This document shows positions 53,913-62,939 of a stretch of 64,000 bases of DNA, piece by piece. Position 1 is the first letter of the stretch. Every line of letters starts with the position of its first letter. The notes under the pieces were generated by a model. The model worked only from the letters and a program-made list of their open reading frames with translations, did not search any database and was not told the DNA's origin. A program made the translations under genes and the position numbers. The stretch lies in contig NZ_RQGQ01000017.1 of the NCBI RefSeq assembly GCF_004770265.1, positions 310,001-374,000 on the forward strand. The letters are read 5' to 3'. The DNA comes from Leptospira congkakensis. Its GTDB lineage: Bacteria; Spirochaetota; Leptospiria; Leptospirales; Leptospiraceae.

Positions 53913-55097
53913 TCAATCCAAAACAACGTCGATAAAAAACGAATAACCTAATTCATTTACTTTAGAAAATACGATAACGTTCTTTTTTAATTCTTTATCC
54001 CAATAAGGATCACTTACCTGCCAGTTCTCGGCATCACGGAATACTTGTTTCACATGTTTATAAAAGAACGGCATGTAGGACCAGTTTTTCTGTAACATTG
54101 ATAGATTCTCAACAAATCCAAATTCATTGGTCCGAACATAGTATGGAGAAACTTGTGTGCCTAACCAATCCGTGATGTACACTCGTTGAATCTTTTGGTC
54201 TAATTTAAAAAATGAATTTGGATCAATGATCACACGATTTTCTAAAACTAAAGTTTTTAAAGAAAGATGGTTCAATTGAAATTTGATATTCTTTTCAAAT
54301 TCAATCTCCATCGCGACTTCTTTTCGTTTCTGTTCATGATACAATTGTAAATGTGGAACAACAGTATCACAGATACTTTGTTTATCATGATTTAGATCCG
54401 ATGGCCTTCCTAAAAAATAACCTTGTAAAAGACTCGCTCCCGAACTAATAGCACGGTATAATTCTTCTTCTGTTTCAATTCCTTCAAAAAGTAACTGCGA
54501 TCCAATACTTAATGAAATTTGTTTTAAGTATTCTAATATGGATTGGAATTCTCTTTTTTCGATCGATTTTTTTAATAAATTCAAATCAATTTTGATGATA
54601 TCTGGTTTGATAGCACCTAATCGTTCTAAGTTGGAAGATTCAGATCCAACATCATCTAATGCAATTCCAAAGCCTTGTTCACGTAATAATTCAACCCCTG
54701 CTGCCAAAACATCGGTTCCATAACTTCCCGATTTTTCAGTGATCTCAATCACAATACGGTTCAGAGGAATTCCATAACTACTGACTAAATCAGAAATAGG
54801 TAATGAGTTCGAACGACTTTCTTCATATTCCAAAATGACTTGGTCAGGAGACATGTTCACAAACAAAAGATCATTTGTGGATTGGATTTTTGTCAGTGCA
54901 AGTCCAAGCAATTGCCTGTCGATGACACTCATCCGAAGTGCGGAAACATGAGGATCACTAAACTCAGGAATCGAAACCAAATTACCGGCCTCGTCCTTCC
55001 TTCGACCGAGCGATTCGTACGCGACTACCGTCTGCTCCTCTACGGAAAAGATGGGTTGGAATAAAGGGACATAATGATTCACTAGAGTTGCTTCCAA
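53913..55097 (-). CDS. EAL-domain cyclic-di-GMP phosphodiesterase
   Basis: A 394-aa cytoplasmic protein, start TTG 55097. The EAL domain (about residues 8-245) has ESL in place of EAL (Glu28), FVNMSPD (Asn), EITEKSG, the metal pair in ALDDVGS, IKIDLNLLKK (Lys), FEGIETEEE and QGYFLGRPS. The catalytic residues look intact, so it should hydrolyse c-di-GMP. The ~120-residue C-terminus, with conserved aromatics (WLGTQVSPYYVRTNEFGF, NWSYMPFFYKHVKQVFRD), resembles a PAS/Cache-like sensory region found behind EAL domains. Single gene. Confidence 0.88.
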   Translation of the reverse strand: MEATLVNHYVPLFQPIFSVEEQTVVAYESLGRRKDEAGNLVSIPEFSDPHVSALRMSVIDRQLLGLALTKIQSTNDLLFVNMSPDQVILEYEESRSNSLPISDLVSSYGIPLNRIVIEITEKSGSYGTDVLAAGVELLREQGFGIALDDVGSESSNLERLGAIKPDIIKIDLNLLKKSIEKREFQSILEYLKQISLSIGSQLLFEGIETEEELYRAISSGASLLQGYFLGRPSDLNHDKQSICDTVVPHLQLYHEQKRKEVAMEIEFEKNIKFQLNHLSLKTLVLENRVIIDPNSFFKLDQKIQRVYITDWLGTQVSPYYVRTNEFGFVENLSMLQKNWSYMPFFYKHVKQVFRDAENWQVSDPYWDKELKKNVIVFSKVNELGYSFFIDVVLD

Positions 55098-55246
55098 AGT
55101 CGTACGGCTTCCTTGGAAACCAATATCTGCTTTAACGGATTTTTATTCAATAAATTAAACTAATTTCTTTTTTTGAGCTAAAATCTTTGTTCTGCCCCTT
55201 CAGAAATAGACAAGTCTTGACCCGTTTTCTATCCTTTCTTAGACTC

Positions 55247-56581
55247 ATGTGGATGCGTCAGTACCTTCTCCTTTTTGGAATTCTCATTACCTCCGTTTGG
55301 GCAGGTCCCACGCCCGAATTCAAATTTCCCGTGGTCAGTCGCGAAGGTCAAAATACTGTCGATCCAAACTCCTCTTGGCAAATCCAAAGTCGCATTTCAC
55401 CCCAAATTGATGGGCAAAATATTTTTAGCATTTTATACCATACAGACGGAAAGTCAGCCATCATTGGTACTACTGATTTTTATATCTATCGCATCAGTTT
55501 GTTAGATGGTAGTTTGATTTGGAAAATACAGGCAAAAATGTATTACCAAAAAGAATTTGATGGACCAAAAATTTTTGATATTTCTCCCGATGGAAAAACT
55601 TTCCTAAGTTTTGGGCAAACAGATCCCAACGAACAGGCATCGGAACGTTATTTAGTCATCCGATCTTCCGAGAACGGAAGTATTACAAAAAAATTTGGGG
55701 CTGAGTTTTCTCTTTTTTATTCCATCACTGCTGATATCGATTATCGTTTTCCAGGAGAGGAAACCAAACAAAATCGAAAAGCCGCAGGTCTTTCACCTAA
55801 CTGGATACTCACGATCGACAATGCCAAATTCATTGAAGGTGGAAAAAAAATCTTAGTTTCCTATAAACATTTTATGGATGGCCCACATTTTTATGATCGA
55901 AGGTTAGTGATTTATGAAACAAACTCAGCGAAGAAAATAAACGAATTTCAATTAACATCCGATCCACACTCAGCAGATTGGACCCAACCGGCCGGATTCG
56001 AAATCGCTCACCACCAATTTCCTTTCCAACATGTTAATAAACGAAATACAATTATATACGGCAATGCCCATGGTCGAATTCACGAAATCAATGAATCGGT
56101 TATGGTTCAAAATAGTAATGAACCCATTGTAGAAGAAAAATCGGCAGGCCCTATCATTTACACCCCACTCAGCAGTTCGGATGATTTGGAAACCAGCGAT
56201 AGACAAACCATTCGTTCTGTCGCCATCACCCCAGATGGAAAGTATTTATACTGTTCCGCAGGAATAGGAGGTGGTTATTTGCAAGTATATGGATTCAATT
56301 TAGAAACTAAAAAAGAAATATTTCGATCTTCCTTTTTTGATGCAGGAGAACTTGTAGCTCCTTCAAATGATATTCTCGTTGTCGGTGGATTTTATTCATC
56401 AGGAAAATTCTTCATCGTAGATACAAAAAAAGGGATTTTACTTTTTGCTTCCAATGAAGAAAACAATTATATCAATCCTCATCTTTTTTCTGTTCATCCA
56501 AAACAAAGAGAAGTATTGGCACTTTCAACGGGAAATGAAATTTTAATCCTGCGTCCCAGAGGGAATATCGTACCTTGGTAA
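55247..56581 (+). CDS. Exported beta-propeller (WD40/PQQ-like) protein
   Basis: About 444 aa from ATG 55247 (a second ATG lies two codons later; the frame is open to 55187). The signal peptide QYLLLFGILITSVWA is followed by a repeated strand pattern typical of beta-propellers: SILYHTDGKSAIIGTTDFYIYRISLLDGSLIW, KIFDISPDGKTFLSFG, SVAITPDGKYLYCSAGIGGGYLQVYGF and SVHPKQREVLALSTGNEILIL. Periplasmic; probably a scaffold or binding protein. No catalytic residues are evident. Confidence 0.7.
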   Translation: MWMRQYLLLFGILITSVWAGPTPEFKFPVVSREGQNTVDPNSSWQIQSRISPQIDGQNIFSILYHTDGKSAIIGTTDFYIYRISLLDGSLIWKIQAKMYYQKEFDGPKIFDISPDGKTFLSFGQTDPNEQASERYLVIRSSENGSITKKFGAEFSLFYSITADIDYRFPGEETKQNRKAAGLSPNWILTIDNAKFIEGGKKILVSYKHFMDGPHFYDRRLVIYETNSAKKINEFQLTSDPHSADWTQPAGFEIAHHQFPFQHVNKRNTIIYGNAHGRIHEINESVMVQNSNEPIVEEKSAGPIIYTPLSSSDDLETSDRQTIRSVAITPDGKYLYCSAGIGGGYLQVYGFNLETKKEIFRSSFFDAGELVAPSNDILVVGGFYSSGKFFIVDTKKGILLFASNEENNYINPHLFSVHPKQREVLALSTGNEILILRPRGNIVPW

Positions 56582-56674
56582 ATAATAATCGCATCTCAAA
56601 ATAAAACAAAGTTTGCTTTCGAATTGGCAGATCAACATAACAATCCGAAGACCAACAAAATTACTAAAGAAAGA

Positions 56675-57388
56675 ATGAAACAAAAAACAAATACGCGATT
56701 TTTACCAAAAGGCCTTAGCATTTTATATGAAGATAGAGACATTCTCGTGGTAGACAAACCGCAAGGTCTCTTAACAATCGCAACCGAATCCGAAAAATCA
56801 AAAACCGCTTATGCGGCTCTTATGGATTATGTAAAAAAAGGAAGCGAAAGATCTAAAAATAGAATTTTCATTGTTCACAGGTTAGATAGAGAAACTTCCG
56901 GAATTTTGGTATTTGCAAAAACAGAAACTGCAAAACAAACACTCCAAGAATCTTGGGACAAAACTAAAAAAATCTATCTGGCCGTAAGCCATGGGAATTG
57001 GAAAGAAAAGTCTGGAATGATCCAATCCTATCTTGTTGAATCAAAAGCACACCGAGTGTATTCCACTGATGAACCCGAATTAGGAAAACTTTCTAAAACA
57101 AAATTCAAAGTTCTAAAAGAAACAAATTTATATTCTTTGTTAGAAATTGAACTCTTAACTGGACGAAAGAATCAAATCCGTGTCCATCTTTCTGATAAAA
57201 AACATCCGATTGTGGGAGATACAAAGTATGGAAACGATACAAGATCATATCCGCGAATGGCCTTACATTCTTTTTCCATCCAATTGACGCATCCGTTTAG
57301 TAAAAAAGAACTTACATTTGAATCCAAAATCCCAAATTATATTTCAGGGCTTGTGGGTGGATATGAAAGGAACTCAAATGAAACTTAA
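56675..57388 (+). CDS. RluA-family pseudouridine synthase
   Basis: An RNA pseudouridine synthase of about 237 aa from ATG 56675 (the frame opens at TTG 56624; the extra residues are poorly conserved in type). Catalytic loop VHRLDRETSGILVFAKT with the essential Asp; also DILVVDKPQGLLT and a C-terminal LLTGRKNQIRVHLSDKKHPIVGDTKYG. Without an S4 domain it resembles RluA or the TruC/YqcB branch, acting on 23S rRNA or tRNA. It overlaps the following HAD gene by 11 bp. Confidence 0.9.
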   Translation: MKQKTNTRFLPKGLSILYEDRDILVVDKPQGLLTIATESEKSKTAYAALMDYVKKGSERSKNRIFIVHRLDRETSGILVFAKTETAKQTLQESWDKTKKIYLAVSHGNWKEKSGMIQSYLVESKAHRVYSTDEPELGKLSKTKFKVLKETNLYSLLEIELLTGRKNQIRVHLSDKKHPIVGDTKYGNDTRSYPRMALHSFSIQLTHPFSKKELTFESKIPNYISGLVGGYERNSNET

Positions 57389-58019
57389 AGGATATATTTT
57401 TGATATGGATGGTGTGGTGGTGGATAACCATTCCTTTCATTTTAAGGCTTGGATGGAGTTTTCAAAAAAATATAATTTTCCATTAAACTCAGAAATTTAC
57501 CGCGATACCTTCAATGGTAAAACCAATGCGGATCTTTTTCGAATGATCTTTGGAAATATTTCAGATAAAGAAATCAAACAGTATGGTGATGAAAAAGAAA
57601 GTTGGTACCAAACTTTGTATCAAAAAGAAATGAAACCCCATACAGGACTTGTGGAATACTTAGATTATTTAAAAGCCCAAGATGTAAAAATTGCTCTAGG
57701 AACTTCTGCTCCGCCAATGAATGTAGATTTTACTTTAGACAATCTATCTTTAAGGCATTATTTTGATGTGATCATCGATGGATCAAAGGTTGAAAAAGGA
57801 AAACCAGACCCACAAGTGTATGAACTTTGTGCAAAAGAATTAGGACTGGCACCAAAAGAATGTGTGGTTTTCGAAGATTCCTTAGCAGGTTTACAATCAG
57901 GAAAAGCTGCTGGATGTTCCATCATCGGTGTGGCCACATCCCATACGGAATCAGAATTAAAAAGTCATGTAAATCAAATCATACATAACTTTACCGACCC
58001 ATTAGTATTTTCTTTATAA
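57378..58019 (+). CDS. HAD-family phosphatase, beta-phosphoglucomutase-like
   Basis: A 213-aa HAD hydrolase. The ATG at 57378 is preceded by AAAGGA and overlaps the pseudouridine synthase end by 11 bp. Motif I FDMDGVVVDNH (nucleophile and acid/base Asp), motif II LGTSAPP, motif III Lys in KVEKGKPDP, motif IV VFEDSLAGLQSG. The cap type and spacing are those of the beta-phosphoglucomutase/sugar-phosphatase group. Probably a sugar-phosphate phosphatase; the coupling to the synthase gene may be simple operon packing. Confidence 0.88.
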   Translation: MKLKGYIFDMDGVVVDNHSFHFKAWMEFSKKYNFPLNSEIYRDTFNGKTNADLFRMIFGNISDKEIKQYGDEKESWYQTLYQKEMKPHTGLVEYLDYLKAQDVKIALGTSAPPMNVDFTLDNLSLRHYFDVIIDGSKVEKGKPDPQVYELCAKELGLAPKECVVFEDSLAGLQSGKAAGCSIIGVATSHTESELKSHVNQIIHNFTDPLVFSL

Positions 58020-58026
58020 ACAAATG

Positions 58027-58956
58027 TTATTCTTGAAAGTCGGTGAGCAAATTCCCTTGTTTACTTGATAAGTCAATCCGAATGACAGCAGTTCTTCCTT
58101 CATCGGTATAAGACAGATCGTCAAAGGATAACTTACGAGCCATAAAAATCCCACGACCATGGGTTTTAAAAGCATTCTTTGTCATGGCTTCCACTGACAA
58201 ATACCTTTGCCAATCAAACCCTTTGCCTTGGTCACTCACTCGGATTTCTATATTGCGGTCTTTTTTTTCAAAAGTAACTTTTACAAATTTATCTTTAAAC
58301 TCAGGAGTATCCAATCTTCTAAAAATTTCTTCCATCAATTTATCATTGTCATGGAGTTCCGATTTTTCTTGATAAGAAATTCCTAGATTTCCATGTTCAA
58401 TGGCATTGTTTAAAATTTCCATAATACCAGTTAACACGCGTTCGGGATCTGGACAGGCATTGGCAAGAAGTGGTGCCAATTCATGCGATTCACGAATGGA
58501 ACGAATGCGAAATTCTCCAGTGATCATATGCCTAAGTGCACCCATTCCTTTATGTAAGTCTTCTTTGGCACGTTGGAGTTTGATAAAATGTTCTACCGCC
58601 GTTTGAACAATGCGAACTAACAAAGTTCTGGAATAAGGTTTTGTTAAATAATAAAAAGCACCGGCATCCAATCCTTCCGTCATGTCAGTGACCGAACTCA
58701 TAGCTGTTTGAAAGATCACAGGAATATCTTTATACTTTTCTGATCGTTTGATTTTTTTGAGAAGTTCGATTCCATCCATCTTTGGCATGAGTCGATCCAA
58801 AATAATTGCGTGAAAAATAGTAACGTCGGAGCTAAGGATTTGAAAGGCTTCTTCGCCATCTTTCGCTTTTACAACGTTAAATCCCTTATCAGATAAAGAT
58901 TCATCAATGATCATCAAGTTGATCATTTCATCGTCTACTGCTAGTAGATTAATCAT
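58027..58956 (-). CDS. Response regulator with C-terminal GHKL (anti-sigma-like) domain
   Basis: 309 aa from ATG 58956, which shares one base with the upstream TGA (TGATG) and has GAGGGT 6 nt before it. The receiver domain has AVDDE, Asp54 (IILDRLMPKMDG), the switch Thr in FQTAMSS and Lys in YYLTKPYS. The second half is an RsbW-type GHKL domain: MEILNNAIEHGNLG, VSDQGKGFDW and HGRGIFMARKL. This design lets a phosphorelay control an anti-sigma-like or serine kinase output. The kinase gene directly upstream is its probable partner. Confidence 0.88.
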   Translation of the reverse strand: MINLLAVDDEMINLMIIDESLSDKGFNVVKAKDGEEAFQILSSDVTIFHAIILDRLMPKMDGIELLKKIKRSEKYKDIPVIFQTAMSSVTDMTEGLDAGAFYYLTKPYSRTLLVRIVQTAVEHFIKLQRAKEDLHKGMGALRHMITGEFRIRSIRESHELAPLLANACPDPERVLTGIMEILNNAIEHGNLGISYQEKSELHDNDKLMEEIFRRLDTPEFKDKFVKVTFEKKDRNIEIRVSDQGKGFDWQRYLSVEAMTKNAFKTHGRGIFMARKLSFDDLSYTDEGRTAVIRIDLSSKQGNLLTDFQE

Positions 58957-60569
58957 CAAAGACCCTCGCGAGAACAAGGAATTAACATAGTAAAAATAGC
59001 TCCCTTTTCTTCATGGTTCTCGGCATACAACAAACCGTGGTGGTCATTGACAATTTCTCGGGAAATGGACAAACCAAGTCCCGTACCCTTAGTTCCTGCT
59101 TTCACTTGTTTGGATTGAATGAATTTTTCAAAAATTTTATCCAAATCTTCAGGGGGAATTCCCGGCCCAAAGTCACGAATCTGTATTCCGATACCATTTA
59201 CATATGACTGAGTTTTTCTCGGAATAAATTCTCTTCGAATCATACTAATTTCAATATTAGTGTCATTTGGGATGAATTTTAATGCATTTGATAGAATATT
59301 TCGTATCACTTGTTGGATCCGTTCATAATCAAACTCTGCTTCCCAACGTTCTTCCTTATCTACTAAAACAACTGTGATCCCTCTTTTTTCCAAAATCACA
59401 CGCATTTCGTTGATCACAAATTTAGTCGTTTCTTTCAGACAATTCTTTTCGAATAGATATCGCATTTTGCCGGATTCTAATTTGGCAATATCTAACAAAT
59501 TTTCAAGTAAACCTAACAATCGTTTCCCTGAGGAATCAATGATCTGAAAGTATTCCTTTATTTTTTCGGGAGAAACTGTGGCAGATTTTTCTTCTCCAAG
59601 TTCGGCATAACTCAAAATGGCATGGATTGGTGTTTTTAGTTCGTGAGAGATATTGGCGAGAAAAAGTGATTTCATATAAGATGCTTCTTCCGCAATATTT
59701 TTGGACATTTTTAAGTCCATGGTCTGGCTTTCGACCAATTCTTCTAAATGATTTCTATATTGGTATAATTCTTGTTCTTGGTTTTTTCGAAGGCTGATGT
59801 CACGCAAAATTCCCGTAAACATTTTACCGGCTTTTGTTTTAAATTCACCTACTGACAATTCACATGGAAAAATTTCGCCTGACTTCCGTTGTGCGGAAAG
59901 TTCCCTTCCCACTCCAATGATATGTTGTGTCCCTGTTGCTTTGTATCTCCGAAGATATTCATCATGTTTGTCTTTGTATTCACCAGGAATAATCATCGTA
60001 ACATTTTTACCGATAACTTCTTCATGGCTGTAACCAAATGTATCTTCTGCAGTTTTGTTAAAAAATTGGATAATTCCTTCATCGTTAATGATGATAATAG
60101 AATCGGCGGCATTTTGTGCCATGGAAAGGAATCTAGATTCACTTTCGAGAAAGGCACTTTCTAATCTTTTTCTTTCTGTGATGTCCCTATGGTTGGACAT
60201 GATGTATCCTTCATATAAAACCACAAAACGTACTTCCACATGACGTATGTTTGGTTCTATACCATAAGAATACTCTTTCCAAAACACTTGGCTTTTTTTC
60301 TCAGACAAATATGCTAGAGCTTCTGTTGTGATTTCGCGTAGGTAGGGAGGAAGACCTACATCAATATGTTTACCAAGTAGAGTTTCTGGTTTGTCGCCAA
60401 TGTTCACAAACCTCGAAGTTTTATAATCAACGATGATTCCTTCTCGATTGATTTTGAGCCAAAAATCTGGATTGGACCTGAGTAGGTTTTCCAATTCTCG
60501 GAGTACGGCTTCTGCTGGAAAGTCCGAAGGATTTTGCCAAATCCGGGCAAATGAAGAATTAGGTGCCAT
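58956..60569 (-). CDS. Soluble PAS sensor histidine kinase
   Basis: A 537-aa cytoplasmic kinase without membrane helices. Two PAS domains (about 28-140, with a PAC end EVRFVVLYEGYIMSNHRDITERK, and 145-265 with IIINDEGIIQFFNKTAEDTFGYSHEEVIGKNVTMIIP), HisKA with LFLANISHELKTPIHAIL (phospho-acceptor His), and HATPase with NILSNALKFIPND, DFGPGIP and GTKGTGLGLSI. The second PAS resembles FixL-type heme or redox PAS only in general pattern. Cotranscribed and translationally coupled with the response regulator downstream. Confidence 0.9.
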   Translation of the reverse strand: MAPNSSFARIWQNPSDFPAEAVLRELENLLRSNPDFWLKINREGIIVDYKTSRFVNIGDKPETLLGKHIDVGLPPYLREITTEALAYLSEKKSQVFWKEYSYGIEPNIRHVEVRFVVLYEGYIMSNHRDITERKRLESAFLESESRFLSMAQNAADSIIIINDEGIIQFFNKTAEDTFGYSHEEVIGKNVTMIIPGEYKDKHDEYLRRYKATGTQHIIGVGRELSAQRKSGEIFPCELSVGEFKTKAGKMFTGILRDISLRKNQEQELYQYRNHLEELVESQTMDLKMSKNIAEEASYMKSLFLANISHELKTPIHAILSYAELGEEKSATVSPEKIKEYFQIIDSSGKRLLGLLENLLDIAKLESGKMRYLFEKNCLKETTKFVINEMRVILEKRGITVVLVDKEERWEAEFDYERIQQVIRNILSNALKFIPNDTNIEISMIRREFIPRKTQSYVNGIGIQIRDFGPGIPPEDLDKIFEKFIQSKQVKAGTKGTGLGLSISREIVNDHHGLLYAENHEEKGAIFTMLIPCSREGL

Positions 60570-60669
60570 TCAGTAAAGTCCTGATAATGAGTCTCTGAAA
60601 GAACGCTATTTTCGGAAAGAAATTGTAAGAAAAGAGCGTGAAAAAAGAATCAACGTTAGGGTTCTCCTT

Positions 60670-61743
60670 TTGTTTTACAATCACCTCATCAAACCTATAC
60701 TTTTTCATTTAGATCCAGAATCCGCGCACCATTTGGCGGCAACAATCCTTTCGCTTTCGCAAAAAATTCCATTTTTCCACAAAACTCTTTCTTCCCTTTT
60801 TGCATACAAATCAGAAAGACTCAAACAAACCATCCAAGGGATTCATTTTCCCAATCCATTAGGACTTGCTGCAGGTTTTGACAAAACAGCAGAACTATTT
60901 CCCACAATGATTCATATGGGATTTGGATTCATCGAAGTCGGAACTGTTACTGCCAAAGAACAACCTGGTAATGACAAACCAAGACTCTTTCGTTATCCAA
61001 AACACAAAGCTCTCATCAATCGAATGGGATTCAACAACCCAGGTGCGGACAAAGTAGAAATACATTTAAAGAAACAACAAAAGTCTGGAATTCGTGGAAT
61101 CAACGCTGGCAAATCCAAAGTCACTGAATTAGAAAATGCAGTGAGTGATTATGTCTATACGTTAAAAAAACTAGTTCCTTATGGGGATTACGCTGTGATC
61201 AATATCAGCTCTCCCAACACTCCGGGTTTACGTTCTCTCCAATCCAAAAAATCTCTCATCGATCTGATAGAAGGAATCCTATCGGCTTTCGACCAAAAGT
61301 TTCCCATACCATTGTATTTAAAATTCGCACCTGATTTATCAGAAGAAGAGTTAATTCAAAATCTAAAGATTTGTTTGGATTACAAAATTAATGGTGTCAT
61401 TCTGACCAATACTACACTGAATAAAGAAATTCTTGGCGAAACAAATCCACCAGAAGGTGGACTCTCAGGTGATCCACTTTTTGAAAGATCCCTTCGATTT
61501 GTGTCCCTTGCTTACAAAACTCTCCAAGGTAAAATTCCCATCATTGGTGTAGGTGGAATCGATTCAGGAGAAAAAGCGCAACGTATGATGGAAGCCGGTG
61601 CCAACCTCATTCAAATTTACACTGGTTATATTTATGAAGGACCATTCCTCCCTTACCAAATTTGTTCTTATCTCGACAAAGTGGTAAAAGAAAAGAAACT
61701 TTCGAATGTATCCGAACTTGTAGGAACCGGAAAACCACTATGA
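60670..61743 (+). CDS. pyrD: Dihydroorotate dehydrogenase (quinone), class 2
   Basis: Converts dihydroorotate to orotate in pyrimidine synthesis, passing electrons to quinone at the membrane. 357 aa, start TTG 60670. The N-terminal membrane-contacting helices (YNHLIKPILFHLDPESAHHLAA) are those of class 2. Then NPLGLAAGFDK and VGTVTAKEQPGNDKPRLFRYP, catalytic Ser in NISSPNTPGLR, LKFAPDLS (Lys), GVILTNTT, and the FMN phosphate loop GVGGIDSGEKA with IQIYTGYIYEGP. It overlaps the rRNA methyltransferase start by 4 bp (ATGA). Confidence 0.95.
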   Translation: MFYNHLIKPILFHLDPESAHHLAATILSLSQKIPFFHKTLSSLFAYKSERLKQTIQGIHFPNPLGLAAGFDKTAELFPTMIHMGFGFIEVGTVTAKEQPGNDKPRLFRYPKHKALINRMGFNNPGADKVEIHLKKQQKSGIRGINAGKSKVTELENAVSDYVYTLKKLVPYGDYAVINISSPNTPGLRSLQSKKSLIDLIEGILSAFDQKFPIPLYLKFAPDLSEEELIQNLKICLDYKINGVILTNTTLNKEILGETNPPEGGLSGDPLFERSLRFVSLAYKTLQGKIPIIGVGGIDSGEKAQRMMEAGANLIQIYTGYIYEGPFLPYQICSYLDKVVKEKKLSNVSELVGTGKPL

Positions 61744-62939
61744 CAACAACCAATCCTGGTACAAAAATTTGTACCCACTTCGGAACCTGCGGTGGCTGTA
61801 ATTATTTAGATATTGATTACAACAAAGAACTTCGCAAAAAAGAACAAAACATCAAAGAACTTTTCAAAACCTATCGCCACTTAGAATTTCGTACGATTGT
61901 TCCCAGTCCTTCTCCCGAATACTACCGACACAAAATCCAACTCCCTTTTGGTAGAAGGAATATAGGCAATAAAACTTTACTTACATTAGGGCTCTTTAAT
62001 AGAGAATCCACATTTGTTCTCGACCAAACCGAATGCCAAATCCAAGACCAAGGTCTTACGGAAATTGCACTGGCTGTCAAACAATGGGCTAGACGAGAAG
62101 GCCTTCTTCCGTATAACGAAAAATCCAAACGAGGAATGATGAAATACCTCGTGGCAAGAAAATCAATTTCCACAGGAGAAATCATCCTTGGAATCGTCAC
62201 TGCCAAAGAAGACCTACCACATGCCAAAGATGCTTCCAAAAGACTGCATACTGCCATCCAAAACCGAATTGGTAAAACAGGAAAATTTGGGAAAATAGTC
62301 GGAATCATCCAAAACATCAATACAAAACATACAACAATGGCGCTAGGTCGCGAAGAACACTTGTTATGGGGTAGACCATACATCCATGAACATTTTGGAA
62401 AACATAAATTCCGCGTAGGCCTTTCCACTTTTTTACAAGTAAATCCCATCCAAACTCCCAGTTTGTACAATTTAGTTTTGGATGAAATAGAACCAGAGAA
62501 CCGAGTCATTGATGCTTACTCAGGAATTGGAACCATCTCTTTTTGGATTGCCGGAAACTGTAAAGAAGTCATGGGGATCGAAGAAAACCCCAACTCACAT
62601 AGAACTGCCCTTGAATCTGTAAAATACAATCACGTACATAATGTACGGTTTCGTAAAGGGAGAGTGGCAGAAGTGTTACCAACGCTTTTTGGAAAAAACT
62701 ATGACACCTTAGTACTTGATCCACCGCGTACAGGCCTAGGTGTGGAAGTGGCAGAAACTATTTTAGGAATGGGTTTTAAAAAAATAGTCTATGTATCTTG
62801 TGATCCATTGAGTTTACGCGAAGACACAAATTTACTCGCAAGACAATATTTCTTAAATTCCGTACAACCGGTAGATATGTTTCCTAGAACCGACCACGTA
62901 GAAACCGTAGCCGTTTTTAGAAATAAAAATCTCACATAA
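61740..62939 (+). CDS. RlmD-like 23S rRNA (uracil-C5)-methyltransferase
   Basis: 399 aa from ATG 61740, overlapping the pyrD stop. A RumA/TrmA-family SAM-dependent enzyme that methylates uracil C5 in rRNA or tRNA. An N-terminal Fe-S cysteine cluster (CTHFGTCGGCNY plus a later Cys in TECQIQ) takes the place of the TRAM domain. Then FLQVNPIQT, the SAM site DAYSGIGTISFWIA, VLDPPRTGL, and the catalytic Cys in YVSCDPLSLREDT, with a final Glu in DHVETVAVF. RlmD is the most likely type; RlmC or TrmA specificity cannot be excluded. Converges on the GMC gene with an 8-bp stop overlap. Confidence 0.85.
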   Translation: MTTTNPGTKICTHFGTCGGCNYLDIDYNKELRKKEQNIKELFKTYRHLEFRTIVPSPSPEYYRHKIQLPFGRRNIGNKTLLTLGLFNRESTFVLDQTECQIQDQGLTEIALAVKQWARREGLLPYNEKSKRGMMKYLVARKSISTGEIILGIVTAKEDLPHAKDASKRLHTAIQNRIGKTGKFGKIVGIIQNINTKHTTMALGREEHLLWGRPYIHEHFGKHKFRVGLSTFLQVNPIQTPSLYNLVLDEIEPENRVIDAYSGIGTISFWIAGNCKEVMGIEENPNSHRTALESVKYNHVHNVRFRKGRVAEVLPTLFGKNYDTLVLDPPRTGLGVEVAETILGMGFKKIVYVSCDPLSLREDTNLLARQYFLNSVQPVDMFPRTDHVETVAVFRNKNLT

